From a virus: a stretch of 42,865 nucleotides of DNA. A model generated the notes under the pieces. The model had not been told where the DNA came from, did not search any database, and worked only from the letters and a program-made list of their open reading frames with translations. The position numbers and the translations under genes are program-made. The stretch covers positions 1 through 42,865 of the IMG/VR virus record IMGVR_UViG_3300042502_001517. One strand, given 5' to 3'. Positions 25,452-31,605 of the stretch are shown one piece after another (the first letter of the stretch is position 1; each line of letters opens with the position of its first letter).

Positions 25452-26000
25452 TTACACCTTTGATTTGCGCCGTCCTTTAAACACGTTGTAATTGGAAACG
25501 CCGCGCGCGGTGCGGTAGCGTTGGTTGCGCTTTTTGATGGCGTCGAAATCGGCGACTTCGGAGAGTCCCGCTTCGCGCATAAAATCTTCGATAACCGCTT
25601 TCTCGGACATACCTACTGCGTGGGCGACGGTGGTGCGGGCGCATATTTCCTGCATCATAAGCGCGGGTAGGTAATCGTTAAATAAGCGCGCTACCCTATC
25701 GAGGTAAAGAAAAATATCTACGGTAGCCAAATGGCCTGTGATAATGAAGGGCATAGAGTCGCCGTAGTTTTCTACTACTTCGCAATAATCGGGGAATGAT
25801 ACTCCCTCGGAGACTGGATGCTGCTGGAGGTCGATACTGAAGGTGAGCAAGGAGGTAAGGAATACCGAAATAGGCGATTTGCCGGGCAACAGAATAGGAG
25901 CGTCGGGACTAAGCCGCTCGTACCATTCTACAAATTTTCGGTGTTTTGTGGAGATTGGGAACTTCCCAATAATTTGTTTTGAAATCGTTTCAACTTTCAT
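25452..26000 (-). CDS. Unknown protein between holin and capsid operon
   Basis: 182 aa from ATG at 25998-26000 (MKVETISKQIIGK). A start at 26090 would lie in the terminator hairpin. Helical; the C-terminus is strongly basic (KKRNQRYRTARG ... KGRRKSKV), so nucleic-acid binding is possible. It may be read from the holin promoter past the terminator or from an unseen promoter. Because it is a late gene with a basic tail it is one candidate late regulator, but no HTH is certain. Confidence 0.6.
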   Translation of the reverse strand: MKVETISKQIIGKFPISTKHRKFVEWYERLSPDAPILLPGKSPISVFLTSLLTFSIDLQQHPVSEGVSFPDYCEVVENYGDSMPFIITGHLATVDIFLYLDRVARLFNDYLPALMMQEICARTTVAHAVGMSEKAVIEDFMREAGLSEVADFDAIKKRNQRYRTARGVSNYNVFKGRRKSKV

Positions 26001-26066
26001 ACACAACGCGACGTGGATAGTGATACATACTGCTATCGTTACAAAAATCGAGCCGACTTTTAAAAC

Positions 26067-26105
26067 AATAAGCCCGTGAAAGTAAAACACTTACACGGGC
26101 TTATT
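26067..26105. terminator. Terminator downstream of the holin-like gene
   Basis: 12-bp perfect stem AATAAGCCCGTG/CACGGGCTTATT with an inner AAGT/ACTT pairing, T-rich on both sides. It lies 20 nt after the holin-like stop. Confidence 0.75.
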
Positions 26106-26125
26106 CAAAATAATTTAATGATTTG

Positions 26126-26674
26126 CTACTGGACGACATTTGCGTCCTTCTGCCCTCGCTTAATTAATCGCTCCACAATTGGCCACACAATGTTTTTAAT
26201 ACTGGCGTAAAGGAAATTGGTGGCTCCGAAATTGGGTAGAAATGTGGCGGATAACAACGTGAAAAATTCTTCTGTTAATGCTCCGGCTTTGAACGTTGCT
26301 AGTCCTGTAAGTGCGACAAATATCACGACACCCGATCTGACCCATTTGTTTCCTACGGTTCGCAGTCCGGGTATAAAGCCGCCGAGCAATGCAAGGATAG
26401 CAACTACTCCCGCCTCTAATGCACCGATCAAGCCCTGATCGAAAAAGGTTTTTGGTTCGTTGTAATTGACGGGAATTGGATCGAGCGTAGTGGCTGCATT
26501 TACCGCCGAAACGGTGCTGGCTACGTCAACCATTCCGGGGATAACCTTCGTGGCTCCGTCGCGGGTTTTTACGGTTTCGGTGGGTGCTGGTGTAGTTGGT
26601 GTGGTGGTGTCTTGTGCCTGTGCAAAGAGCGGGACTAAGAACACCAAAAACACGGCAAAAATAAAATTCTTCAT
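26126..26674 (-). CDS. Holin-like membrane protein with signal sequence
   Basis: 182 aa. MKNFIFAVFLVFLVPLFAQAQ is a Sec-type signal, followed by a Thr/Pro-rich stretch and two membrane segments (about residues 85-110 and 114-134), then a basic C-terminal tail ERLIKRGQKDANV. Directly next to the endolysin gene, so a holin or pinholin function is likely. It has its own late-type promoter with a 35-nt leader. Confidence 0.65.
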   Translation of the reverse strand: MKNFIFAVFLVFLVPLFAQAQDTTTPTTPAPTETVKTRDGATKVIPGMVDVASTVSAVNAATTLDPIPVNYNEPKTFFDQGLIGALEAGVVAILALLGGFIPGLRTVGNKWVRSGVVIFVALTGLATFKAGALTEEFFTLLSATFLPNFGATNFLYASIKNIVWPIVERLIKRGQKDANVVQ

Positions 26675-26709
26675 GCTTTAAAATGTTTTGTTTAAAAAAT
26701 ATATTGATA

Positions 26710-26744
26710 CAAAAATATGGATCGGGAGGGCTGGCAAAAAGGAC
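26710..26744 (-). promoter_or_regulatory. Phage late-type promoter, holin-like gene
   Basis: GTCCTTTT (26744-26737), 23 nt, TTTG (26713-26710) within TATTTTTG. The box touches the last base of the endolysin gene. Unlike other sites it leaves a 35-nt leader before ATG. Confidence 0.65.
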
Positions 26745-27358
26745 TACTTAGCCAAATGACTGGCCAGTGCTGCGTAATGCTGCTTGAATGCGGGCGACAC
26801 GTCCGTTTTATCGGCGCGTACATTGTGGTGTGCGTATATCCCAAACTGGTACGGAATATTCATATCTAGTACTCCGAATGGCGCAATGGTAGTAGGGATT
26901 TGGTGCTTTTTGGTGAGCATAAGAAGCAGGTCTTTTAATGCGTCGATCTGCGCGGCTGGATAGATTGGCCATGCTTTTCCGCTGCGCCACTCCTCTATTA
27001 TCGTTTCTCCTTTGTAGATAGGCCCGTCCGGGTGCAACCATTTTAGTTCACCGCTTTGGGTTGGCCATGTGTAGCCTTCGTTTACCATTTCTATGCCAAT
27101 ACTCTGCTGGTTGAGCATTAGGTTACGCGCTGATCGGATGCCCAGGTGATGCGCCCAAAACTTGTCGTCAAATGCTTGAATTACGGTACCATCTTTTTCG
27201 ATTAGGAATGCGGTAGCGATTCGCTCCGGGGTATGCGCCCACCAGCGGAGCGCAGAAGCCGCGCTGCTACTGACGGTGTGGTGCAGTACGATGTTGCTTT
27301 TTTTGTGGATGCGAGCAAAGTACTGGTTGGGTGTGAGTGGGCGTTGCTGGATAATCAT
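26744..27358 (-). CDS. N-acetylmuramoyl-L-alanine amidase endolysin
   Basis: 204 aa from ATG at 27356-27358 (MIIQQRPLTPNQYF). Amidase_2-type pattern: NIVLHHTVS (zinc His26 or 27), GIEMVNEGY (Glu90, catalytic), AHHNVRADKTDVSPAF (His177/178 and Asp186). It cleaves the amide between muramic acid and L-Ala to lyse the host wall. Short, single-domain, no signal peptide, so it depends on the neighbouring holin. Promoter directly upstream with 4 nt to ATG. Confidence 0.9.
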   Translation of the reverse strand: MIIQQRPLTPNQYFARIHKKSNIVLHHTVSSSAASALRWWAHTPERIATAFLIEKDGTVIQAFDDKFWAHHLGIRSARNLMLNQQSIGIEMVNEGYTWPTQSGELKWLHPDGPIYKGETIIEEWRSGKAWPIYPAAQIDALKDLLLMLTKKHQIPTTIAPFGVLDMNIPYQFGIYAHHNVRADKTDVSPAFKQHYAALASHLAK

Positions 27359-27362
27359 ACCA

Positions 27363-27397
27363 CAAAAATGAGGCACGAAAAACACGGGACAAAGGAC
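27363..27397 (-). promoter_or_regulatory. Phage late-type promoter, endolysin
   Basis: GTCCTTTG (27397-27390; last T changed to G), 23 nt, TTTG (27366-27363) in CATTTTTG, 4 nt to ATG. A terminator at 27404-27431 insulates it from upstream transcription. Confidence 0.65.
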
Positions 27398-27403
27398 AAA
27401 AAA

Positions 27404-27431
27404 AGCCCTACCACTGTACAGCGGTAGAGCC
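27404..27431 (-). terminator. Terminator of structured RNA region
   Basis: Stem GCCCTACC/GGTAGAGC (one mismatch), followed by TTTTTTT on the minus strand; loop contains the palindrome CTGTACAG. Closes the transcript from the 28.2-kb promoter. Confidence 0.65.
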
Positions 27432-27469
27432 TAAACCCCAAAAAACCAAATGAAAACAATCTTCTTTGA

Positions 27470-27547
27470 GCGACAGGGAAGAGTTGCACTTCCGACCTTT
27501 GTACAATTTATAGCGTACAACGTTCTAACTACCTGAACTACTCTCGC
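27470..27547 (-). tRNA. tRNA-like cloverleaf with aberrant anticodon arm
   Basis: Minus strand, 78 nt. Acceptor GCGAGAG (27547-27541) pairs with CTGTCGC (27476-27470) at six of seven positions; U8-A9 are present; D-arm GTTC/GAAC with a 9-nt loop; T-arm GGAAG/CTTCC with loop TGCAACT (consensus TTCRANN, position 55 is G). The anticodon arm is not normal: TTGTAC/GTACAA closes a 10-nt loop GCTATAAATT instead of a 5-bp stem and 7-nt loop. It may be a degenerate tRNA or a tRNA mimic; no amino acid is assigned. Confidence 0.45.
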
Positions 27548-27586
27548 TGAGTTTATAATCTTATTTATCTTCTCTTTTGCTCCTTT

Positions 27587-27614
27587 GCCGCTATTCCTTT
27601 TAGAGAATAGCGGC
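27587..27614. other. 10-bp hairpin in non-coding region
   Basis: Perfect inverted repeat GCCGCTATTC/GAATAGCGGC with an 8-nt loop. No T tract on either side, so it is a structured RNA element rather than a terminator. Confidence 0.5.
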
Positions 27615-27656
27615 TAGAAAAAACAAAAAAATATTCACCAAAACAAGTAGTTCTTT

Positions 27657-27731
27657 CGATTTGTGGCTACTGGCGAGTGGCTGAAAAAGGTGTTCTAGAA
27701 AAGGTACGTTTTAATCCTTCGCCACAAATCG
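27657..27731. ncRNA. Structured RNA candidate closed by 11-bp helix
   Basis: CGATTTGTGGC (27657-27667) pairs perfectly with GCCACAAATCG (27721-27731). Inside, CTACT/AGTGG and AAGG/CCTT stems allow a three-way junction. On the plus strand the inner part looks a little like a class II tRNA, but no proper anticodon stem forms. The 27359-27776 interval (418 bp) has no gene and holds these RNA elements. Confidence 0.4.
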
Positions 27732-27776
27732 TGTTGCAAATATACGGTTGTTTATTCCATATCTGCAACTTTTATT

Positions 27777-28049
27777 TTATTCTTTTAATATTAATTGTGC
27801 GGGCTTAATACCGCACCTCGCTAGATAGTCGGCGATGGTTTGTGTTAATTCTTCGGATTGCTGATGGATTATACCACCAGTGCTGGCAAGATGCGGCAAA
27901 TATTCCGCTGCGGTTTCACTTTCTAGTGCAGCAGTGAGTGTGCCGCTGATCGACTGCATGTTAAAAATTGTTTTAAAAATGGGTGATTCTGATAATACCG
28001 TCCAGATGTCGCTGGTGGTTTCGAATAATTCCTTTTCGTTAGTTCGCAT
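27777..28049 (-). CDS. Small helical protein, unknown
   Basis: 90 aa from ATG at 28047-28049 (MRTNEKELFETTSDIW); a start 18 nt upstream would sit in the leader structure. Helical with QSEELTQTIADYL near the C-terminus, no motif. First gene behind the 28.2-kb promoter; the structured RNA region follows it. Confidence 0.6.
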   Translation of the reverse strand: MRTNEKELFETTSDIWTVLSESPIFKTIFNMQSISGTLTAALESETAAEYLPHLASTGGIIHQQSEELTQTIADYLARCGIKPAQLILKE

Positions 28050-28060
28050 AACAAAAATAA

Positions 28061-28138
28061 AAAGCACACCGCATCACGGATGGCGAACCCATCAGTCCCG
28101 AAAAGGGAAAGAGTGGCATCACGTGAGCGGTGCTTATT
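28061..28138 (-). promoter_or_regulatory. Structured 5' leader of the 90-aa gene
   Basis: AAGCAC/GTGCTT, CGC/GCG, CACG/CGTG and GATG/CATC pair in order around an inner TCCC/GGGA hairpin; the 3' arm ends a few nt before ATG and is followed by TTTTTATTTTTG. A GTTCGC-CAT segment is partly complementary to the start codon region. Could be a cis-acting switch; inference. Confidence 0.4.
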
Positions 28139-28189
28139 TTACAAGAAAAGTGTGTGTCGAATAAATTCGGCACTGATGGATTCGCGGGG

Positions 28190-28221
28190 CAAAGATACAC
28201 CGTGTGTTTTTCTTGTGCAAT
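28190..28221 (-). promoter_or_regulatory. Host-like promoter with CTTGTGCAA site
   Basis: TATCTTTG (28197-28190) as -7 box, TTG at 28220-28218, spacer 20. The operator-like 9-mer CTTGTGCAA (plus strand 28212-28220) covers the -33 box. Confidence 0.55.
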
Positions 28222-28266
28222 GTTTTTTGTGATAAATTATGGATATGTTTTGATAGATAGCAAGGG

Positions 28267-28515
28267 TTATCGACAACGAGAAATAACGCCTAGGTCATAA
28301 ACACTTGCTATATTAAGTGAATTCATGGCTTTTTGAACAAGACTTGGCTCTAAAATATTAAAAACGCAACCCCCCTTTCCTACTGTGGATAGGACGCTGG
28401 AGTCTTTGGTTAATAAATCGTCATCATCTACATCGTCATTAAGATGGACGGGGAAAGGCAATGTAAATACCTTTTTCGCAGAATTTTTGGTCGGCTTAAT
28501 CCAAAAAATAACCAT
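28267..28515 (-). CDS. Small unknown protein
   Basis: 82 aa, MVIFWIKPTKNSAKK. A poly-Asp run (NDDVDDDD) near residue 27 and a Cys/Gly segment (GKGGCVFN). It starts 11 nt after the preceding gene stop, without the hairpin repeat, so it is coupled to it. No family recognised. Confidence 0.55.
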   Translation of the reverse strand: MVIFWIKPTKNSAKKVFTLPFPVHLNDDVDDDDLLTKDSSVLSTVGKGGCVFNILEPSLVQKAMNSLNIASVYDLGVISRCR

Positions 28516-28526
28516 TTTTTATGTTG

Positions 28527-28826
28527 TTATTGATCTTTTTTGTTAAATTGCAAGTACGATTTAGCCATTTTGTGTGACTTAGGAACTAAGTACATAACCC
28601 AACTAAACCATTTGTTTAACCAGTTAATAACCCTTAGTACTTTTAAGGAATCCTTATAGTCTTTTTCTGTAAGTAAGTTTTTTCCGCAAAGAGGGCATGG
28701 AGAATTTACGAACATACTAATATCCTCATTAGGATCTCCCGTTGGGTTTTCTATTTTATGGTCGCATGCTGGATTATCGCAAACGATTAAGTATTGTTGG
28801 TGCATTTCTATAAGTTTTCTTGCCAT
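28527..28826 (-). CDS. Zinc-ribbon-like small protein
   Basis: 99 aa from ATG at 28824-28826 (MARKLIEMHQ); an earlier ATG at 28859 is inside the intercistronic repeat. CDNPACDH (Cys16, Cys21) and CPLCGK (Cys44, Cys47) form a CX4C...CX2C pair, a likely zinc site. Residues 66-82 (VINWLNKWFSWVMYLVP) are hydrophobic. It could bind nucleic acid or membrane; one of several candidates for a phage regulator. Confidence 0.65.
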   Translation of the reverse strand: MARKLIEMHQQYLIVCDNPACDHKIENPTGDPNEDISMFVNSPCPLCGKNLLTEKDYKDSLKVLRVINWLNKWFSWVMYLVPKSHKMAKSYLQFNKKDQ

Positions 28827-28839
28827 TTTTTTATTGGAT

Positions 28840-28868
28840 GTGGGCGGTGTTGGCCGCACGGGTTAGTG
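28840..28868. repeat. Intercistronic hairpin repeat, copy 1
   Basis: 29-bp unit of the form GTGGGCGGTGTTGGCCGC, then ACGGGTTAGTG. This copy has A in place of C in the right arm, giving one mismatch in the stem. It sits upstream of the zinc-ribbon gene start. Confidence 0.75.
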
Positions 28869-28875
28869 TGAGAGT

Positions 28876-29001
28876 TTAATATAGAGCAGACCAAAGTTCA
28901 TCTTCATGTACGATTAAGACTCCTTTGTCTCTTTCTGCGAAGCACTCTAAGTAAGAGCCATAAACTATTGTGTTTTTTTCTGAATCTAGTAGATACCACA
29001 T
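28876..29001 (-). CDS. Mini-protein in repeat cassette
   Basis: 41 aa from ATG at 28999-29001 (MWYLLDSEKNTIVYGSYLE); the ORF extending to 29079 would run through the hairpin repeat. Ends DELWSALY. Too short to classify. The hairpin and A-rich start context match its neighbours, which supports it as a real gene. Confidence 0.5.
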   Translation of the reverse strand: MWYLLDSEKNTIVYGSYLECFAERDKGVLIVHEDELWSALY

Positions 29002-29015
29002 GTTTTTTGTTAGAT

Positions 29016-29044
29016 GTGGGCGGTGTTGGCCGCCCGGGTTAGTG
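29016..29044. repeat. Intercistronic hairpin repeat, copy 2
   Basis: 29-bp unit with intact 6-bp stem GGGCGG/CCGCCC and loop TGTTGG, then CGGGTTAGTG; A-rich stretch and ATG of the 41-aa gene follow on the minus strand. Confidence 0.85.
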
Positions 29045-29045
29045 A

Positions 29046-29420
29046 TTATTCGTAGTTTAAAGACTTCCGATATATGCAAGATTTACACCATTCTGGGAGT
29101 TTGTATTCTTGCCCATCCGAGCAGTATTCTATTCTCGTAGTTTCTTTTCGTTCAAAGCTGAAAGGATTATACCAAAATGTCACTTCTTGGTATTGTTTTG
29201 AATTCCTGCCGGACAAAAAATAGTACCTATCGGTAGATTCAATTTGCCATGTTTTTTTATCCTCTTCTATCTGTATAGGGGGTAAGTAGCCATTCAAAAA
29301 AGCCACTCTTTTGGCGGCATCCTCCGAATTATCGTGATCGCTTTCGGCAAACCATTTGCCGTTTGCATCTTCAAATCCTACTGTGTAAAGTGTTGGTTCT
29401 GATTGAATATATACGTACAT
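29046..29420 (-). CDS. Small unknown protein
   Basis: 124 aa, MYVYIQSEPTLYTVGF. Mixed alpha/beta with many aromatic residues (TERYY-, WYNPFSFER-type patches). ATG is 15 nt downstream of a hairpin copy. No motif recognised; possibly a small effector or counter-defence protein (speculation from accessory position). Confidence 0.6.
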   Translation of the reverse strand: MYVYIQSEPTLYTVGFEDANGKWFAESDHDNSEDAAKRVAFLNGYLPPIQIEEDKKTWQIESTDRYYFLSGRNSKQYQEVTFWYNPFSFERKETTRIEYCSDGQEYKLPEWCKSCIYRKSLNYE

Positions 29421-29435
29421 GTTTTTTTTTTGTTT

Positions 29436-29464
29436 GTGGGCGGTGTTGGCCGCCCGGGTGAGTT
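29436..29464. repeat. Intercistronic hairpin repeat, copy 3
   Basis: 29-bp unit, stem intact, ending CGGGTGAGTT; the minus-strand sequence then has ten A residues before the start of the 124-aa gene. Confidence 0.85.
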
Positions 29465-29466
29465 AA

Positions 29467-29715
29467 TTAAACAGATAAACCCCTTGAATATGCTGCAAAA
29501 AGATATGCTTTACCGCGCTGGCTCAGTTGCCAGTCGCCAGTTACGAGGCCAAGTTCTTCACAAATTACTCTTGCGGTGCGGCCTGTCGCATACCCTACCG
29601 CGCATTTCAAAAGTGTATTTGCTATTACATCACGGGGCGAAACATCCCCAAAATTAGCATTACCCCACGCAAGTTCTACCTGCGAATCAGTAACGATGTC
29701 GTTTACTTTGTCCAT
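29467..29715 (-). CDS. Small helical protein, unknown
   Basis: 82 aa, MDKVNDIVTDSQVEL. A helical segment ANTLLKCAVGYATGRTARVICEELGL suggests a winged-helix-like or HTH-like fold, not certain. Cassette with upstream hairpin repeat. Confidence 0.55.
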   Translation of the reverse strand: MDKVNDIVTDSQVELAWGNANFGDVSPRDVIANTLLKCAVGYATGRTARVICEELGLVTGDWQLSQRGKAYLFAAYSRGLSV

Positions 29716-29730
29716 GTTTTTTTATTGATT

Positions 29731-29759
29731 GTGGGCGGTGTTGGCCGCCCGGTGGAGTG
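29731..29759. repeat. Intercistronic hairpin repeat, copy 4
   Basis: Stem intact; the tail reads CGGTGGAGTG instead of CGGGTTAGTG. Confidence 0.8.
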
Positions 29760-29776
29760 ATTATTAATATGATTTA

Positions 29777-30079
29777 CTATTTTACAAATTCAATAACTGT
29801 GCATTCTTCAAAATCAACGCCAAACGGCAAATAACTTTCAACACTGCAAGGTTCTTTTTTGGGTTTTGTTAGTTTTAACGCCGTTCCATCGTCCATAACA
29901 ACGACTATTTCTAATGCGGTTGGTAGATTTTTGTCCCACCATTCGCAGCATAGCCTTACGTGTTTTGTAATAGGATCAACCATATCTTCCAACTCTTTGC
30001 GTTTTGCTCGGAAATCCCTTCGGAAATCCATTTCATCGGAAATTAACTGCTTTAGTTCTTTTGCTGTTTGCTTTTCCAT
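29777..30079 (-). CDS. Small unknown protein
   Basis: 100 aa, MEKQTAKELKQLISDEMDF. N-terminal coiled coil followed by a beta-like C-terminus (EIVVVMDDGTALKLTKPKKEP). Hairpin repeat upstream. No family recognised. Confidence 0.6.
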   Translation of the reverse strand: MEKQTAKELKQLISDEMDFRRDFRAKRKELEDMVDPITKHVRLCCEWWDKNLPTALEIVVVMDDGTALKLTKPKKEPCSVESYLPFGVDFEECTVIEFVK

Positions 30080-30092
30080 ATTTTTTTTGAAT

Positions 30093-30121
30093 GTGGGCGG
30101 TGTTGGCCGCCCGGGTTAGTG
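30093..30121. repeat. Intercistronic hairpin repeat, copy 5
   Basis: 29-bp unit, stem intact, ending CGGGTTAGTG; followed on the minus strand by an A-rich run and the ATG of the 100-aa gene. Confidence 0.85.
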
Positions 30122-30123
30122 AA

Positions 30124-30423
30124 TTAATTAGATAATCGAGTAAAAGTATTCTTTTGAAAATCCCAAGCCAGATAGTTTCTTTTTGTAACCAATGCGTCGG
30201 GGTCTTCATGCTCAATTGTGTGCGGGTGGTCTTTGTAACCGTGCAAATTAAAATATAAATTGCCGTCGGATAATTTGAATGATGCGTTAGATTTAAACGG
30301 CGTGGAGAAGCACTCCCCTTTTTTTAGTTCGGATAGTTTGACTACGTTTTCCTGCAAGTGGAAATCCTTTAGATGACGCTTAAATGTCCAACTTTCTCCG
30401 TATCTGTCAATAAAATGTTCCAT
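30124..30423 (-). CDS. Small unknown protein
   Basis: 99 aa, MEHFIDRYGESWTFKRHL, His/Asp-rich with HGYKDHPHTIEHEDPD, possibly metal-binding. It starts 4 nt after the HNH gene, without a repeat, so it is the first member of the array and coupled to the HNH gene. Confidence 0.55.
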   Translation of the reverse strand: MEHFIDRYGESWTFKRHLKDFHLQENVVKLSELKKGECFSTPFKSNASFKLSDGNLYFNLHGYKDHPHTIEHEDPDALVTKRNYLAWDFQKNTFTRLSN

Positions 30424-30427
30424 TTTT

Positions 30428-30829
30428 TTAAAGTTCTAGTTTAATTTGATGATTTTCTCTGTGATTCCGTCCGTACATTCTACTTGCTGCATGCTGCTTT
30501 ACATCGTGATTTAGGTGGCACTTCTGGCATAGTGCGGCAAGGTTACTTCTTTCGTTGTTCCGTGTGTCTCCGTCTAAGTGTGCGGTGGTTAGGACTATTT
30601 TAGTTAGTCCTAAGCGTTTTAATTTACCGGGCTTCATTTCGTCGGTGGATTCGTTAAATCCTTCGGCGTTTTTTACGATTAGGATTTCTACCCAGCCGCC
30701 CTTTTCTTTTCTCATTATGATCGTCTTATTGGCTATGCCGCATTTTTCGCACTTCCATCCGGCTTCTGTGCGGACTTGGAGGCTGATTTTATCCCAGTCG
30801 GGCGGGTATTTTGATCTATCTATTGGCAT
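30428..30829 (-). CDS. HNH endonuclease
   Basis: 133 aa from ATG at 30827-30829 (MPIDRSKYPPDWDKIS). Has CEKCG (zinc knuckle), then TTAHLDGDTRNN and LCQKCHLNHD, the HNH beta-beta-alpha-metal pattern with a second Cys pair. HNH proteins nick or cut DNA, often near packaging or as homing enzymes. An earlier ATG at 30952 would overlap upstream genes. Confidence 0.8.
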   Translation of the reverse strand: MPIDRSKYPPDWDKISLQVRTEAGWKCEKCGIANKTIIMRKEKGGWVEILIVKNAEGFNESTDEMKPGKLKRLGLTKIVLTTAHLDGDTRNNERSNLAALCQKCHLNHDVKQHAASRMYGRNHRENHQIKLEL

Positions 30830-30833
30830 AAGG

Positions 30834-31004
30834 CTAAAGTATTTTGTGACAGTTACCACATGGCCCCATGCAGCCGGGGCATGTTTCTTCCTGTGTAGTG
30901 TATCCGCTTCCTTGGAGCGGTTCATCCTTTGCGGCGTGGAGCAGTGCGGCAAATAGATAGCCGAAGCCTCCGAGGATGATTAGAAAAGAGCCTATTATTA
31001 TCAT
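30834..31004 (-). CDS. Small membrane protein with Cys cluster
   Basis: 56 aa from ATG at 31002-31004. One hydrophobic segment (MIIIGSFLIILGGFGYLFAA) and a C-terminal CPGCMGPCGNCHK with four Cys and a His, a likely metal or redox site. It overlaps the upstream stop (ATGA). Function unknown. Confidence 0.55.
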   Translation of the reverse strand: MIIIGSFLIILGGFGYLFAALLHAAKDEPLQGSGYTTQEETCPGCMGPCGNCHKIL

Positions 31005-31246
31005 GTTGTTTGATTTAGTGCTTGCTGGAATGCGCAATAACTCGTTTCCAGTAAGCAATCTGAGTAATGAGTGTTAAAATTGTACCAACTACGCATTGAC
31101 TTTACGTATTCCGTAGCGGCTTGGTAGCCTTGATAGATGGCTAGTTCTGAAAACTTCCAGTCGACGTATCCCCTACCCCGGGTAATGTAGTTTTTAGGGT
31201 TTGGTTTGGCTTGGAGTATGGTTTGGATGGCTTGTAATTCGTCCAT
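31001..31246 (-). CDS. Small unknown protein
   Basis: 81 aa, MDELQAIQTILQAKPNPKN. Tyr/Trp-rich centre (WKFSELAIYQGYQAATEYV). First gene of the minus-strand accessory operon beside the putative origin; coupled to the next gene. Confidence 0.55.
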   Translation of the reverse strand: MDELQAIQTILQAKPNPKNYITRGRGYVDWKFSELAIYQGYQAATEYVKSMRSWYNFNTHYSDCLLETSYCAFQQALNQTT

Positions 31247-31395
31247 ATAGATATTTATGTTATTTGACGTTGAAAAAATCTGATTTTCAAAAAGGCCGTT
31301 TTTTACCGACTTACTTTTTATTTTTTGAGAAAAAAAAGAGGTAAAAAAACCTTTGTAACTTGTTGTAAATCAATTGCTTGCAAGGTGGCAATATT

Positions 31396-31531
31396 TGTCA
31401 ACATGGTGATGTTGACAGATGTTGACAGGGTTTTTGATGTTGACACGATGTTGACACGATGTTGACAAAATTAATTAATTGAAAATCAAATAGTTATAGG
31501 GCATTTGTCAACATGTCAACATTGTCAACAT
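31396..31531. other. Putative replication origin with iterons
   Basis: Nine copies of the 9-mer ATGTTGACA: forward at 31409, 31419, 31437, 31448 and 31459, and reverse complement (TGTCAACAT) at 31396, 31506, 31514 and 31523. The groups flank an AT-rich stretch (31468-31500). Such arrays bind replication initiators. The array lies between the primase-helicase gene and an accessory operon, within the otherwise gene-free 31247-31605 interval. Confidence 0.65.
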
Positions 31532-31573
31532 GTTTTTGGGTTTCTGAGAAAAAGCCTTTTTAAAAGCCTAAAA

Positions 31574-31595
31574 AAGCGGCCTCTTTTGGCCGCTT
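31574..31595 (-). terminator. Terminator after primase-helicase
   Basis: 8-bp stem AAGCGGCC/GGCCGCTT with loop TCTTTT, T run on the minus strand; lies 11 nt after the primase-helicase stop. Confidence 0.75.
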
Positions 31596-31605
31596 AGTTT
31601 TTCGA

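Noticed and set aside
27657-27731. Class II tRNA (Ser-like) on the plus strand
   Set aside because: The D-arm-like stretch GGCGAGTGGCTGAA resembles one, but the anticodon stem does not pair and the T-arm consensus is absent.
28840-30121. CRISPR array
   Set aside because: Repeats are 29 bp but spacers are 147-391 bp and coding; there are no cas genes.
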